Assembly: GCA_002284615.2 (NCBI GenBank)
Contig: MU069849.1
Location: 85,489-141,352, forward strand
Direction: 5' to 3'
Source: Dunaliella salina
Taxonomy: Eukaryota > Chlorophyta > Chlorophyceae > Chlamydomonadales > Dunaliellaceae
Length of the DNA: 55,864 nucleotides
Part shown: in pieces, positions 11,351-22,982 of the stretch
How positions within the stretch are numbered: the stretch's first letter is position 1
Layout: each line of letters opens with the position of its first letter
Translations under genes and position numbers: made by a program
The notes under the pieces: model-generated
Databases searched by the model: none
What the model was told of the DNA's origin: nothing
What the model saw: only the letters and a program-made list of their open reading frames with translations

Positions 11351-11536
11351 TTCTGCTGCAGCCTCAATTTCAGCACGCGGCACCACAGCCGCAGCTCCGG
11401 CTGCAGCTGTCCCAGCAAAGTCCGGTTGCAAGGGAGATCTTGGGGGAGGCAGATGCTGTGGCTGCTGGGTGCTGTCAGCGGCTGGATGGCCTTGTGCATG
11501 GTGTTGGTGGATGATGCGACTGACTTGGTCTTGGTC
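11329..11536 (-). CDS. Candidate internal exon, Gln/Pro/Ala-rich, product unknown
   Basis: The exon is bounded by an acceptor (TTCCAAATGCCCAG before 11536) and a donor (GGAGCAG|GTAATAGC at 11329/11328). One frame is open for 69 codons, beginning DQDQVSRIIHQHH and containing STQQPQHLPPPRSPLQP and AAEAGLPAG. Another frame is also open and would give a Leu/Gln coiled-coil-like peptide, so the frame is not settled. The acceptor half is duplicated upstream on the - strand (11645-11780). Likely part of the same unknown gene as the Gln-rich exons at 15421 and 22722. Confidence 0.4.
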
Positions 11537-11644
11537 CTGGGCATTTGGAACAGTGAAGGAAAACAGAGAGCGGTATGCATGTGGAATTGATGCTTAGATA
11601 GGGGGAGTTAAACAAGAAGACAAAAAAAAGTGCTGCAGCCATTT

Positions 11645-11790
11645 TCGCGACGTCAGGTTGCAAGACAGATATGGGGGAAGGCAGATGCTGTGGCTGTTGG
11701 GTGCTGCCAACAGTCAGATGGTCTTGTCCACAGTATTGGTGGAGGATGCGACTGACTTGGCTTTGGTCCTGGGCAATTTGAGCGGTAAAG
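11645..11790 (-). repeat. Second copy of the acceptor side of the 11329-11536 exon
   Basis: On the - strand, AAATTGCCCAG followed by GACCAAAGCCAAGTCAGTCG parallels AAATGCCCAG followed by GACCAAGACCAAGTCAGTCG at 11536. Similarity runs on for about 120 bp (STQQPQHLP is conserved) and then fades. The offset is about 223 bp. Confidence 0.75.
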
Positions 11791-12224
11791 AAAAGCGCTA
11801 AGGGGTGTGTATGTGGATGTGCACCCCTCCACACATCCACATGCCCGTATCACATCCAGCAGGAAGGGAAGGGGGCCAAAGGAAAAGACCAAAAAACTGC
11901 GCCATCATGAAGGCAGCCTTTAGCCGCTGCGTGTACTCAGGGAAGGCTCCTAGTAAGCAAGTTAGCAAGATTTTGACCAGAGGAAACATAAAGGCAGGAG
12001 GAAGCAAGAAGAGCAAGCCAGGAAAAGTGCTCAGAGGTTTGGCACTTGTGCTTAGAAAAGAAGATCAGGATCATTGCCTTAATGATTCCTGCATACACCT
12101 TATGTGTGGTCTTGGTTCGAAAAAAAAAAGCTGAATAAGATCTGTACTTATACCTTTCCAAAAGTATCACATGAAAGCTTTCCGAAAGTATCACCTAAAG
12201 GTAAGAGACCACCCTTGCAAAAAC

Positions 12225-13555
12225 TGGACCCCGCAACCCAACCTCTCAACTTGCAAACAAAGAGATCAGCAATTCCTTCAGGAAAAATTTAGGGATTACC
12301 CTTGAACAGGAAATAAACATATTAAGTAACGTACAGGTACACTGTACAATCAGAGTCATGCCTCCAAATTCAACTTTTCCAGTTCTGGAAGATGCCCTCT
12401 ATGTAATGATATGAACCGCATTCACCACATACTCCTCAGGTGTACAAACTCAACAATGAGCAGGATGCACACCAAAAGACACCATGCAGCCCTAAGCCTT
12501 CGTGTAAAAGCCCTCACTAAAGGCCGGTACGGCTCATCCCTTATTGGTATGGATGGCTGCAGTAATGAGAGATTCCTGGATCAGGGCTTACAGGTCCCTG
12601 AAAACATATCAAGAGCTATTCCAGACTGGGTTTTCCCTCATGGTACTTGCTCCCCTGCCCGGCACCAAACCCGCCCTGATGCTATCTTTGTGCACCCTCT
12701 TCCAGGCAGACAAACTTACTTTCATTCTTCCAATATCCCTCCTCAAGACAGGTACGTACATCTTGTTGAACTAAACTCTGTCTCGACACAAGCCCCCCCA
12801 TCACTCTAGAACGCGCAGTGACCCAACATTCACACACTATAACCAGAATTGAAACCCGCAGCTCAAGAAATCCAAAAAGGAACAACAAAGTGACTTTACA
12901 CATTAACTTAATTGGTGTGGCCGGCACCATTTACAATGAGTTTGCAATCACACCCCTTATAAATCTGGGCCTGACCAAACCAAAAGCCAAATCACTAGCA
13001 GCTAAGCTTAGGGGCCATGCCATCCAAAGATTAAGCACTATCAAAAACACCAGACACGCCCTTTGCTTTCAGGAAGCTTCTGGGAGAGGGTTTGCTGGGC
13101 GCACGGTGGCGGAGGACGGGAAGAGGAGAGTCTGGGCGTCCAGAGACATGGCGAGCAACCCTCCAGATCCCCATTAGGTCTGTTCTGGCTGTCTGCTAGG
13201 CTAGCTGTGTCTACTAGGCTAGCTGTGTCTCCTAGGCTAGCTGTGTCTACTGCTCAGTACAGACCCTCCCTGTTTGGTGCTAGTGCACCTAGGCAAAGAA
13301 GAAGGCTATAGAAAGGCAAGCCCTCAGCTCCACAGAGCAACCAGCAGCATCCTGGAGTTTTTATTCCTAATTTGTTCAGAAAAAAATAAACAAAATGTGT
13401 ACTGTGTCTACTAGACACACTAGTAGTGTCTACTAGACACACTAGTAGTGTAGGCTCTGAGGGCCTTCTGGTGAGGCCTCTTGCTCTCCAGTGGGGGGAC
13501 ATTCCCTTAATGCACGCGGCCTTTGGCTTGCGCAGACTTTTTCTTTTCTTTTTCT
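12225..13555 (+). mobile_element. Retroelement copy A2 (CCHC, RLE, type-A tail), broken
   Basis: 5'-truncated near NLQTKRSAIPSGKI. The zinc knuckle (RCPLCNDM to HHILLRC) lies at about 12391-12440, and the endonuclease follows with RPDAIFVHPLPGRQ at about 12675. The acidic position is present (HLVELN, 12760-12775), but Lys is replaced by Asn and a frameshift follows. The C-terminus (NLIGVAGTIYNEFAITPLINLGLT, read in two parts) ends NPPDPH-stop at about 13176. The 3' UTR is interrupted at about 13255-13395 by foreign sequence before the CTTTT tail at 13530-13550. Confidence 0.85.
13400..13452. repeat. Short palindromic tandem repeat
   Basis: GTGTCTACTAGACACACTAG is repeated twice with overlap. 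Each unit holds the palindromic cores CTAG and ACTAGT. It lies inside the 3' UTR of copy A2. Confidence 0.8.
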
Positions 13556-14454
13556 TTTAAGAGACCTGGAATGATCCCACAGTCCGCATTGGATGCAGCA
13601 GGTTTCCTAACATTTATGCACACTCTTCAAGCATGAACAGTACGATCTCTACTCGGTAACTGTGCCCTCTTGACATACCAATTTTGATCGTCTCTGTCCA
13701 CAATATTGTGGTTGGTTCAATTGATGACCAAGTTGTGTGGACAAGCAAGCGTGGTCGGCATCTTACCCGCAGCTGGTGCCTTTTCTCAGTAGCTTTTTTG
13801 AAGAAGCTCATGAGGAAAGACACCAGCTGCAAGTTTGCTACCGACCACACCTTCTTCCTTAGTAGCTATTGTTCTTCTTTCTTGCTTCTCTTTCTAACGC
13901 ACCTGCTGGTGTCTCAGCACACGTGCTTGCTCATGGTGTGTTTCCTGGATGGCATCAAGATGCCTCTGGGCGGACTCAGCACGTCCTGTATTGGCAAAAA
14001 GGTGCAAGGAACCTTAAAAAAGACACAGAGTTGCGGCGATATTTGGTGAGGCCCCTGCTAGCTGGATAGTTTGGGTTGCTCTTCCTCAATGTACACACTG
14101 GCAGTCTAGAGCCTGCGTACACATTTCTGTCTTCCTCTTCTTGTTGTAATGTTCAAGCGTTGCCATTACAGCTGGCAGTAGTGCAAAGCTTGCAGGACAA
14201 GCAAGCTAAATAGATCTCGTGGGAAGATGTATCTAGAATGAGCGAGTTGGAAAAAGGCCTCAGGAGAAAGTTTGACGAGGGTTTCCAAACATTCTGATCT
14301 TTGCAAAAGCGGGACACTGCACAAACTCAAAGTTGCATGAACAAGATGCAAACGCAGAGCGAGTCGCAATGCATAGGGTTGCTTGGTGAGAGGAAGCGCC
14401 AATCCATGCACTCTTGAAGCTTGATCTCACCAAGCTCAATCTTGTGCATCACTG

Positions 14455-15155
14455 CCTTTGCTTCGCCTGGTGACAGTGGCAGGTTGGTGGGTCTCGGGGG
14501 TACAGCAGCTGTGTGTGGCCTCTGAGAACGCGCGCCAACCTGAGGGATGATCATGCAAGCAGGAAATCTTCAATTTGCTTCAGGAGCACTCTTCCTTTTA
14601 GCAGAGGCCCTGATGGACACCGCTCTATCCTCGAGCAAAAGCAACCCAGAGCACAATCTTTCATGGCTTTGTGCTGGTAGACCTTGGGGGTGCAGCAGCA
14701 AGTTTGTGCAGCCTCTTTGAAAAGCATGCCAACCTGAGTTGTGATCATACAAGCGCGCATTTTTCATGGTCCTGTTAGCCTGGGGGGTGCAGCAGCAAGT
14801 CTGTGCAGCCTCTCTGAGGGCATGCAACAACCTGATCAAGTATTATCATACAAACACCTATTTCCAAGACGAAGCGTGCCGGTAGGCTTTGTAGGAATAT
14901 CAGCTGTGCGTGGTCTCTAGTGGTGCGCCAAACTGAGTGATGACCATGCAGGCAGCAATTTTCATGGTTATGTGCTGTTAGGCCTTGGGGGTGCAGCAGC
15001 TGTGTGTGGCCTCTGCACGCGCCAACATGAGTGATGATCATGCAAGCATACCATGGAAATATGCTGGTAGGCCATGCAGGAGCAGCAGCTGTACGTACCC
15101 CTGAGAGCGCGCGCCAACCTGAGTGATGACCATGCAAGCATGCAACGTTTCATGG
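14455..15155 (-). repeat. Six-to-seven-copy tandem array, about 85-110 bp units
   Basis: On the + strand, TAGGCCTTGGGGGTGCAGCA, GTGTGGCCTCTG, GCGCGCCAACCTGAGTGATG and ATCATGCAAGC recur near 14485, 14680, 14780, 14890, 14985 and 15068. On the - strand each unit carries CATCACTCAG followed by GTTGGCGCG, which is donor-like. No open frame spans the array. Confidence 0.75.
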
Positions 15156-15420
15156 TAATGTGCTGGTGGGCCTCAAAGGAGCAGCTGCTAGATTGTGTTT
15201 TTGAAGAATGCGCCTTACCTTGTCAAGCGCACGTGGAAACTTTGTCGCTGTTATGCTGAGGCTTTGAAATAGCAGAGTCTAGGTGCAACACCATGCATAC
15301 CAATTTTCCAGCCCTTTAGATCAGGGCAATCTCTGCAACACACCAAAACTTAGGTGGCCAACGCACTGTCTTAGTGAGCAACAACACAATGGAATTGCAA
15401 AGCAAATCCTCCCCATTCAC

Positions 15421-15812
15421 CTGTGCCATGACGTCCATCTTTCCTCGCACTTTCACTGTCTTGTATTCGCTGAGATGGGACTCATGGTGTGGGCCCGCCC
15501 CCCCGGGCCCTCCACGCAAGTGATGTCGGTGCGGAGGTGGCACCGGGCCGTGCATGACCTCTGACACACTTGGCTCTCCCAAGGCCTCCTCCCTCCCTGC
15601 TTCAGATGCCTCAGCCATTGTCTCCTCCCCTGCACCAGACGCTGCAGCCATTTTCTCTTCTTCTGCATCATGCGCATCTGTCATCCTCTCCTCAGGAATC
15701 CGCAGTACTGCTGCATCGCCGCCTCCACTGTCCACATCCACTTGCATTGGCTCTCTTCCCTGCTGCTGCTCCTCTTCTTTCCTCATACTCTGTTTGTCCC
15801 CCGCCTCCTCAA

Positions 15813-15859
<47 letters not shown>

Positions 15860-16074
15860 TGCTGTTTTTGCGGCACCACACCTGCTGCCTCAGGAGGTGG
15901 CCTGCCTCTTTGGGATCCGCTAGCGAGCGTGCTTGCAGCCAGTGCTGGCAGAGTCTCCTGTGGGGGTGCAGTGCCTGTGTCTTGCTCCGGTGCTGCGTAG
16001 ACGTAGGGCAGCTTACGACGCACAGCTAGGCCGTCACTGCGCAGGATGAAGGGGCTCAGGTTGGCGGATTTTAC
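15421..16074 (-). CDS. Candidate internal exon with poly-Gln tract, product unknown
   Basis: Exon of 218 codons between an acceptor (TTGCCCCAG before 16074) and a donor (ATGGCACAG|GTGAATGG at 15421/15420), phase 0 at both ends and free of stops. It begins VKSANLSPFILRSDGLAVRR, then PYVYAAPEQDTG, a poly-Gln run of about 18 residues (CTG/CAG repeat near 15815-15865), acidic and Met/Ala-rich segments (MQVDVDSGGGDA, EEKMAAASGAGEE), and ends YKTVKVRGKMDVMAQ. The composition suggests a disordered nuclear or regulatory protein, but no family is recognised. Four further partial copies of its acceptor and first 90 nt lie just upstream on the - strand. Confidence 0.55.
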
Positions 16075-16610
16075 CTGGGGCAACAAAAGGAACAGAGAAA
16101 AGAAGATTGCATAGTTGTAGGGTAGCTTGAGCCGCACAGCCAAGACATCACTGAGCAGGATGAAGAGATTCAGATTGGCATATTTGACCTGGGGCAAAAA
16201 AATTCAAGGAGACAAGATAACATCAGGAAAAAAAGGTATTGGAATGGGTCCTGCTTTGGTGCTGCATAGACACAGGGCAGTTTACGCCGCACAACCAGGC
16301 CACCACCGCGCAAAATTAAGGGACTCAGGTTGGCAGATCTGACTTGGGGCAACACAAGCCACCGAGACAAGATAATATCATGAAGGAGGTATTGGCCTGT
16401 GTCTTGCTCTGGTACTGCATGCTTGCACCGCACAGCTAGGCCATCACTGCGTAGGATGAAGGGACTCAGGTTTGCGGATCAAACCCCGGGCAAAGAAAGA
16501 CACAGAGGCAATATGATTGCATAGGAGTAGAGTAGTTTGTGCCGCACAGCCAGGCCATCATTGTGCAGGATGAAGGGATTCAGTTTGGAAGATTTGACCT
16601 GGGGAAGAGA
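15990..16610 (-). repeat. Five-copy array of one 3' splice site plus exon start
   Basis: Units of about 115-155 bp each contain, on the - strand, TTGCCCCAG (or a variant), then GT(A/C)AAATCCGCCAACCTGAG and a peptide like SANLSPFILRSDGLAVRRKL. On the + strand the units end near 16080, 16195, 16348, 16492 and 16603. The copy nearest the poly-Gln exon is the intact one. The others diverge and lack donors I can support. Confidence 0.8.
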
Positions 16611-18052
16611 GAAAATATAATTTTCATGATGATAGGGCAAGGCCCTGGGAATTGATTCGCATGTGTGTAAATGATAACCATAACTCCTAAATGTGCACCA
16701 GTGAGCTGCATTCTAAATTGCAGGGTTTGTATGCATCGCGCAATACGCAGGCAAGAGAGAGGTCTGCCAGCCTAAACGCCTTTCCAAAGAGAAGAAAATT
16801 CCATGCAGGCCATAGGCTGCATGAAGGAAAGGTTCCCTAACTGTCGAGCTTGCAGGGGCCTCAGCAAGGGCCCACAAACCTATACAATGAGACACACTAG
16901 ACAGAGGTGCCTGAAGGAACACACTAGACAGAGGGGCCTCAGCAAGGGCCCACAAACCTAGACAATTGAGACACATTAGACGCAAGTGGCCTAAAAGGAA
17001 GATCCAGAAAAAAACTTGACAGGAATCTGGAGATTTTCTGCCATGCTTTTGGACAGCCTCCATACATTATCTTTGTGATGGGTCTGATCTCTTCTGCATT
17101 GTGCACGAGCTTCCATGTAGGGGTGATTAATTTGATTTCCAAATGATGCAAACAGCACATCGCCATATACTGTTGGTGCACTTTTGAATAGCATGATCAA
17201 ATTGTGGGTAAAAACAAAAAAGCATAGATCTCTTTTCCTTTCATGTGCCCTGGACAACCAATGTCCCATAAGGGCCTTTGCAATCAAAGAACGTGCTTGT
17301 GGTAGTACAACATAGCTCAGATCTTAACAAGGGAAGCACCTTGACAAGGGCAGCAACAAGGGCAGCGACATTGTCAAGACAAAGCGTCTTTGCAGGCCAC
17401 TTTTTCTTTTTCCATCACAGCCTGGAATTGTGGGAAACTAGGAAGCTCAAGACGTGAAAGCCTATCACCTTGTACGACATGATCCTCTTTTGCTCCTTAG
17501 ACTTTCCTTTTTCTTGTTTCCTTTTTTTGCCCCTTGATGTGCAAAAACCATACATGAGCACACATAGCATCGCCTCTTGTAATTAACACAATGTTCCAAG
17601 CCCGAAATAAATCCCAAGTCAAAGGCCACCTCACATTTCTTTTCTCCTGCATCAGCCTCCGCCTCAGCAGTTCCACCAGTGCTGCCCGGTCAGCATGCGC
17701 CATCACGAGGGGCAAGGGTGGCGTTGTGCGGGATGTGCTGTGCTCCGCACCCGTCAGACGCCCAGCAGCTCCACCAGCCTACAGTTCCACATGTGAAGGT
17801 CAATTGCCATGAAATCCTCTGCTACTAGCAAACTGCTTCTGCTCAACCTTCATCAGCAAAATGCGCTCCTGCAGTGTTTGCCGGACAATAGCATTTTGCA
17901 TTGCATTGCATTTAGTTGCCATGAAGGAAAAGAAAAAGGGAAAGGAAAAGAAAAAATAGCTGTTTGCATTGCATTGCATTTAGTTGCCATGCTAATCAGA
18001 CATAACACCTATTGTCAACACCAGGCATGCTCTTTTCACCTAGGCTGGCTGT
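16611..18052. other. No gene supported
   Basis: A duplicated AGGGCCCACAAACCTA segment (16867 and 16946) and short (-) frames at 16939-17287 are present. The latter read as plausible protein (SAPTVYGDVLFASFGNQINH) but match no family I can name. A TTGCATTGCATTTAGTTGCC repeat occurs at 17897 and 17966. Confidence 0.35.
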
Positions 18053-18190
18053 TTAAGAAAGGAAAAGAAAAGCCAATACAGGCCAATAGAGGCCGCGTGC
18101 ATGAAGAGAAGGTCCCCTAACCAACAAGCTAGCAAGCTAGCAAGCTAGCAGTGGCCTCACCAGAAGGCCCTCAGAGCCTAGAAAAGGCTA
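18053..18190 (-). mobile_element. Tail-only type-A insertion
   Basis: Reverse orientation: AGAAAAGCC, GAGGCCGCGTGCATGAAG, GGAAGGTCCCC-like sequence, an AGCAAGCT tandem, CAGTGGCCTCACCAGAAGG and CCCTCAGAGCCTAG. No coding part is present. Confidence 0.85.
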
Positions 18191-18814
18191 GCTTAAGAGG
18201 GACTGACTGTTTCTTGTGTAGATCTGGAGGATTTTTTGGCCCTCCCTGTGGTCCTTTCCTTGATGCACGCAGCATATTGCCTGCAAAGGCATATCTTTCC
18301 TTTTTTAAGCTGATCCACCCATCACATCCTTGCATAAATCCTGATTGATCCATGCAGTATATTCTGCAGAGCTTGCCAGGTGGAAGGTGCCCTGACAGTA
18401 AAAAAGGCATCTCCATTGAGTGGCCCCTCTTCCCACACCACGCGCTGCCCCAACCATTGCTGTCATTGAGTGGGCCGCTCTTACCACACCACGCGCTGCC
18501 CCGACCATTCCTGCCATGATGCCTGTCTCAAAAGCTGCACGTTTTGGACCACGGTAGCCCTTCCTGCGTGTGAAATCAAGCTTTTTCCTTTCATGCATGG
18601 GCAGATATAATGTCTCTAGTAATTGATGCATCCATTTTGAAATTGTAACTGCCTTGTCCTACGCCTCTTATGAGTTATGTGACCAGGAACACCGAGCAGT
18701 TGTGATGTATCAAAGATGGCACAGCTTGTTGCTGTGCTGGCCCTAACAAATCAAAAAGTCTTCTTACAGTCAAAATAAATTTAAAAAACAGCAGTAAGCA
18801 TGTATCCCTGAGAA

Positions 18815-19037
18815 AATAAAAGAAAAAAAAGAAAAGTCTATGCAAGCCAGAGGCCGCAAGCATGAAGGGAAGGTCCACAAACTAACAAGCTGGCAAGCTA
18901 GCAAGGTAGCAGTGGCCTCACCAGAAGGCCCTCAAAACCTAGACTAGACACAGATAGCCTAGGAGAGAGCCAGAAACAGATATAGTGGGGATCTGGAGGG
19001 TGGCTGCTCGCCATGCCTCTTGACGCCCCTGAGAAAT
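18815..19037 (-). mobile_element. Type-A 3' end insertion (3' UTR plus last codons)
   Basis: Same tail in reverse, continuing through the whole 3' UTR (CCTCACCAGAAGGCCCTC, GGAGAGAGCCAGAAACAG) to the last codons of the endonuclease (GGATCTGGAGGG near 18989, then CATGCCTCTTGACGCC). It truncates at about 19037. Confidence 0.85.
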
Positions 19038-19865
19038 TGGTGGAGCTGGAAGGACTGCGGTCACATTTTTCACTCAACAACAAATCTTGCAATTGTACAC
19101 AGCTTGGATTGAGAATGCTGGTCCATGATGAGATTCCCATGATTTTCAAAACTTCACTAAATCATTCCTTTCTTTACTGGGCTTCTTAATCTGCATGCCT
19201 GTTAGCCTGCCTCAGTTTGAAATAGTTAATCTTTTATGCTGTGTCCGAAGTCCCCTTTTAATTGCATCTCTATGGGCTTCCACGGCAAAACATGGTTGCA
19301 CTGAATCATTGCAGTTCCTCTTGTGTGACTTGCATTTCATTGGATTTCTTTTCTTGAACGATCTTTCTTGTTGGAACATTCTGCTCCACCTTCCATCAAG
19401 GAAGGAAAAAAGGTCGTACATCTGTAATAGGTGGAACAGAAGTTTAACTAAGCGAGCTTCAATAACACTGGATGTGCTACAATTGTGATGCCTTTAAACC
19501 CACCTGCTTCCGGCGAGTTTGCTTTCACCAGGCTCTGGCGTTATACCATCAGTCTGCAGAAGCAGATTAGGCAAAAAAAATTTCACACCCTGTTCCTCAA
19601 GAATCTGACAAAAAAGATGATTGAAAATTTGCATGTGGGTGAAATGCACGAGCTTTCTTTTTAAAGCGCGCCCGAGGTCTTTGAGATATCATGCAAGGGC
19701 CTCTCCTCAGAATGGAAAAAGCTCCTGAACAAAAAAGGCAGGCGCAAACACAAAGGAAGAAAGAGGTGAGAGATCTCTTGATGAACTTCAAAGCTCCTGC
19801 AACGAAAAGGGAAAGAGAGGCAGGCACAAGATTTGAAGCTCTGTCGGAAAAGCCTAGGATGTTTT

Positions 19866-20518
19866 TAGAGGTGGGCAACAAAGGCCTCAAAAAGGGGTTC
19901 TTTTGAAATGTTCACCGAGCAAGTTGCCCCCAGCTTGCAAGCTTCAAACTTAAGTTCGAAATGTAGCTTTGACCTGTTTACACACCTAAGCTTGAAACTT
20001 GCAAGTTGGGCAACCTGCCTTATCAGCCGCGGCGTGAACCCTACTTTTTGACTCCCAACTGCTCACATCTGACCATCCACTGCACCAAATTGGGTGATTT
20101 TTAATGATTTGGTGCCCTTAAACCAAAAAAATATCATTGCAAAAGAATGGAGTGAAAAGACCCAGTGGCTGTTCAGATACTGAATTTCAGCCATTTCCCT
20201 TGGAAAAAATCCACCACTAGGGCCAAAAAGCTCAATTTTTGTCCTCCTTCATTCCCACATTTGAATATGCAGGATGTTAGCGTATCATATAAGGGTTATC
20301 AAGAAAATGTTTTTGGGATCTAAAATGGTCTCAGACGGGAGCTGTGGGCCATTTTTGGGTGACTTGAGGCCAGGAAAGTGATCTGGGGTCAACCAACTTT
20401 CACCATTTTTTGGTGAAAGGATTCTTTATTTATATTATAACGGTTGGCCTGCTCAGATTTGGAAAATTTGGGTGGGAAAGAACATTTTCAGGAATTTGGG
20501 CCCGTTGCCCACCTCTGG
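19866..20518. mobile_element. hAT-like non-autonomous DNA transposon
   Basis: Terminal inverted repeats TAGAGGTGGGCAAC (19866-19879) and its complement GTTGCCCACCTCTG (20504-20517) have the look of hAT ends. They are flanked by an 8-bp duplication, GATGTTTT at 19858-19865 and GATATTTT at 20519-20526 (7 of 8). A subterminal inverted repeat (about 19921-19946 with 19991-20016, core GCTTGCAAG) is also present. No transposase frame exists, so it would need an enzyme supplied elsewhere. Confidence 0.75.
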
Positions 20519-20529
20519 GATATTTTTGA

Positions 20530-22205
20530 ATTTTGAGATGTGCTCAACACTAACCCCATCCTCTCAACACTTACAGCTGCACGTGGAACCCAGTGGTCAT
20601 GAACCTACTAACACCATCACCAGAACTTGCACCCATCCTTGTGGCACTACAGCAGCCTCTCCCTGAAATCAAAACAATTCCTTAATCTGATGCGCATGAG
20701 ACACCACCTGCATGCAGAGATTGTTTGCGCTATATGAACCATATTACAGCATTCCCCACACCCTAATTATTTCTACAAAGTCAAAGCCCACTCTGGCATA
20801 ATAAGCAACGAGGGGGCTGACGCCTGCGCTCGCACAACATCCCTCACAAACACACCGCCTTAATTGTACTTCCAGATGCCAGGGACCCATTCCACAATTC
20901 TTATTGACTTTCATTGAAGACCTCCTCCTCACGAGATGATGGCATACACCGCTCCCACGCTTTCCCGATGCACTACCTCACCAACCTCAACAAACTTCAA
21001 GTACACATGCACAAGATGCACAAGCTTGGCTCTGCTGATACTTCTGGCTACCATACAACTGATGGCAGAAGCTCAACTGTCCTCTGCAATTTGCTTCCCC
21101 AACCGCCACAAACAACATCCAAGCTCACGGTCCAAACTTGCAAACAAAGAAATCAGCAAGTTCTTTTGGAAAAATCAGGAGATCACCCTTAAATAGCAGA
21201 TTAATGTGATAGAATAACAAACAGATATGCTGTACACAACATGCCTTCAATTTCAACTATTTTCAACTTCTGCAAGATGCCAACTCTGTGGCAATGAAGA
21301 TAACTTTGATCACATGCTCCTCAGGTGTAGCAATTCTACAATGAGTGGGATACACACCAACACACACCATGCAGGCCTCCGTCTCTGCGTTAGTGCTCTC
21401 AGTAAAGGCCGGTATGGCTCATCCCTTATTATTATGGCTGCAGTAATGACAGGTTCCAGGAACAGGGCATGCAAGTCCCTGAAAACAAAACACGCAGCAA
21501 TTGGGTATTTCCTGATGGTACTGGCTTGTCAGCCCGCCACGAAAGCCGTCCAGATGCTATCTTTGTGCGCTCTATTCCAAGCGGCCTGTCCACCTTGATC
21601 CCTCTAAGATCCTTCAGGGCCTGATTGCTACAGGGACATCCACCTTGTTGAATTAAAATTCTGTCCCGACACCAACCTCTTCACCACTCTGGAACGTGCA
21701 GCAGCTCAACATGCCTACGCTGCACCCAGACTTAAATCCCGCAGCTCAAGAAATCCAAACAGGAATAACAAGGGGGCTCTACATGCCATCTGAATTGGTG
21801 TGCTATTTACAATGAATACACAATCAAACCTCTTATGAATCTAGGCCTTACCAAGCAAAAAGCTAAATCACTAGCAATTGAGCAACAATGCCATCCAAAA
21901 ATTGACATGTATCATTAACACCAGACATGCTCTACATTTCCAGGGGACTTTTGGGGGAGGGGGGGGGGGTGCTGGGCGCGCGGCGGAGGACAGCAGGAGA
22001 CGGAGAATCCGGGGGTCCAGGGGCATGGCGGAGAACCCTCCAGATCCTAATTAGCTCTGTTTTTGGCTCTCCCCTAGGCTAGTTGTATGTAATGTAGGTT
22101 CTGAGGGCCTTCTGGCGAGGCCACTGCTTGCTTGCTAGCTTGCTAGCTTTCTAGTTAGAGGACCTTCCCTTCACGCACACGGCCTCTGGCCTGCGTAGGC
22201 TTTTC
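20530..22205 (+). mobile_element. Retroelement copy A3 (RNase H end, CCHC, RLE, type-A tail), broken
   Basis: Starts in RNase H: GHEPTNTITR near 20600 without the catalytic Glu, then YKVKAHSG near 20778. Next come the linker HMHKMHKLGSADTSGYH, the zinc knuckle CQLCGNEDNFDHMLLRC (about 21278-21328) and the endonuclease with RPDAIFVRSI (about 21550) and an intact HLVELKFCPDT (about 21640-21670). Frameshifts separate the frames. The 3' UTR contains CTTCTGGCGAGGCCACTGC and ends at GGCTTTTCTTGG, where a 30-bp flanking segment is duplicated (22201-22258). Confidence 0.85.
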
Positions 22206-22721
22206 TTGGAACCCACCAGCAACCCAACTTTTCTTGGAACCCACCAGCAACCCAATGGTCTGCTGTTCTCGAAAAAATTAAACATGTTGGCAAAATTAAG
22301 CGCTGGCTGATTAGGATGCAGTGGCATGAAAACAGGAACTTCGAATTTGGCTTTGATACCACTGGAAACCAAAAGCAGAATTCATGATTGGGAATGGAAA
22401 CACTTGCCTCCTTTTAGATGCATGTGTGACAGCCTGTACCCACAACATCTGTAATGGGTATGCACTCACAGCGCATGCTGCAGCTCAGATGGCAAGGTCA
22501 GAGTGGAGGTGTTGCTACACCCTTTATGTGTGACTACATGCTTTGTAGCTCAATAACACGTGGTCGTTACAAAAGGAGGCTTCTGAGGTTGCAGCCAGAT
22601 TTGAGCACCCATTTAGTGAATTGGCTGCTCCCAATTCCCTGACTGGGAATTCTGGGCAGCAAATCACTAGATTGGCAAATCAAATGTCCCTAAGGAGACA
22701 CAAGCCGTTTCATCTCTGCAC

Positions 22722-22834
22722 CTGAGAAGAAGCAGCTGCGCCCACACTCCCACGGATCGTGTCCTCTGCTTCATCAAAGCCATGGTCTGGAGGGCTTCCC
22801 TGGACCACAGGGGCCCCCGCAGCTCCAACGTTTG

Positions 22835-22869
<35 letters not shown>

Positions 22870-22982
22870 AAGGTCATCCCCGGGGTGCTGGGTGGCTTGG
22901 TGGGAGCATACGAAGGTCTTGTGTGGCTTTGCGCAAATTGGGGCAGGCCATACTCCTTGAGCCACGCACGCACCAGCTTGGA
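22722..22982 (-). CDS. Candidate internal exon with poly-Gln tract, product unknown
   Basis: Exon of 87 codons, phase 0 at both ends, between an acceptor (CTTGCTGCAG before 22982) and a donor (GCTTCTTCTCAG|GTGCAG at 22722/22721). It starts SKLVRAWLKEYGLPQFAQ, a short possibly helical segment, then Pro-rich sequence, 11 Gln residues, SNVGAAGAPVVQGSPP and DEAEDTIRG. Its style matches the poly-Gln exon at 15421-16074, so both may belong to one large (-) gene. I do not recognise the protein. Two decayed copies of its acceptor and first 40 nt lie upstream on the - strand. Confidence 0.5.

Noticed and set aside
16939..17287. Overlapping (-) frames as a transposase or helicase fragment
   Set aside because: Locally protein-like, but no motif could be tied to a family, and the frame changes without a clear cause.
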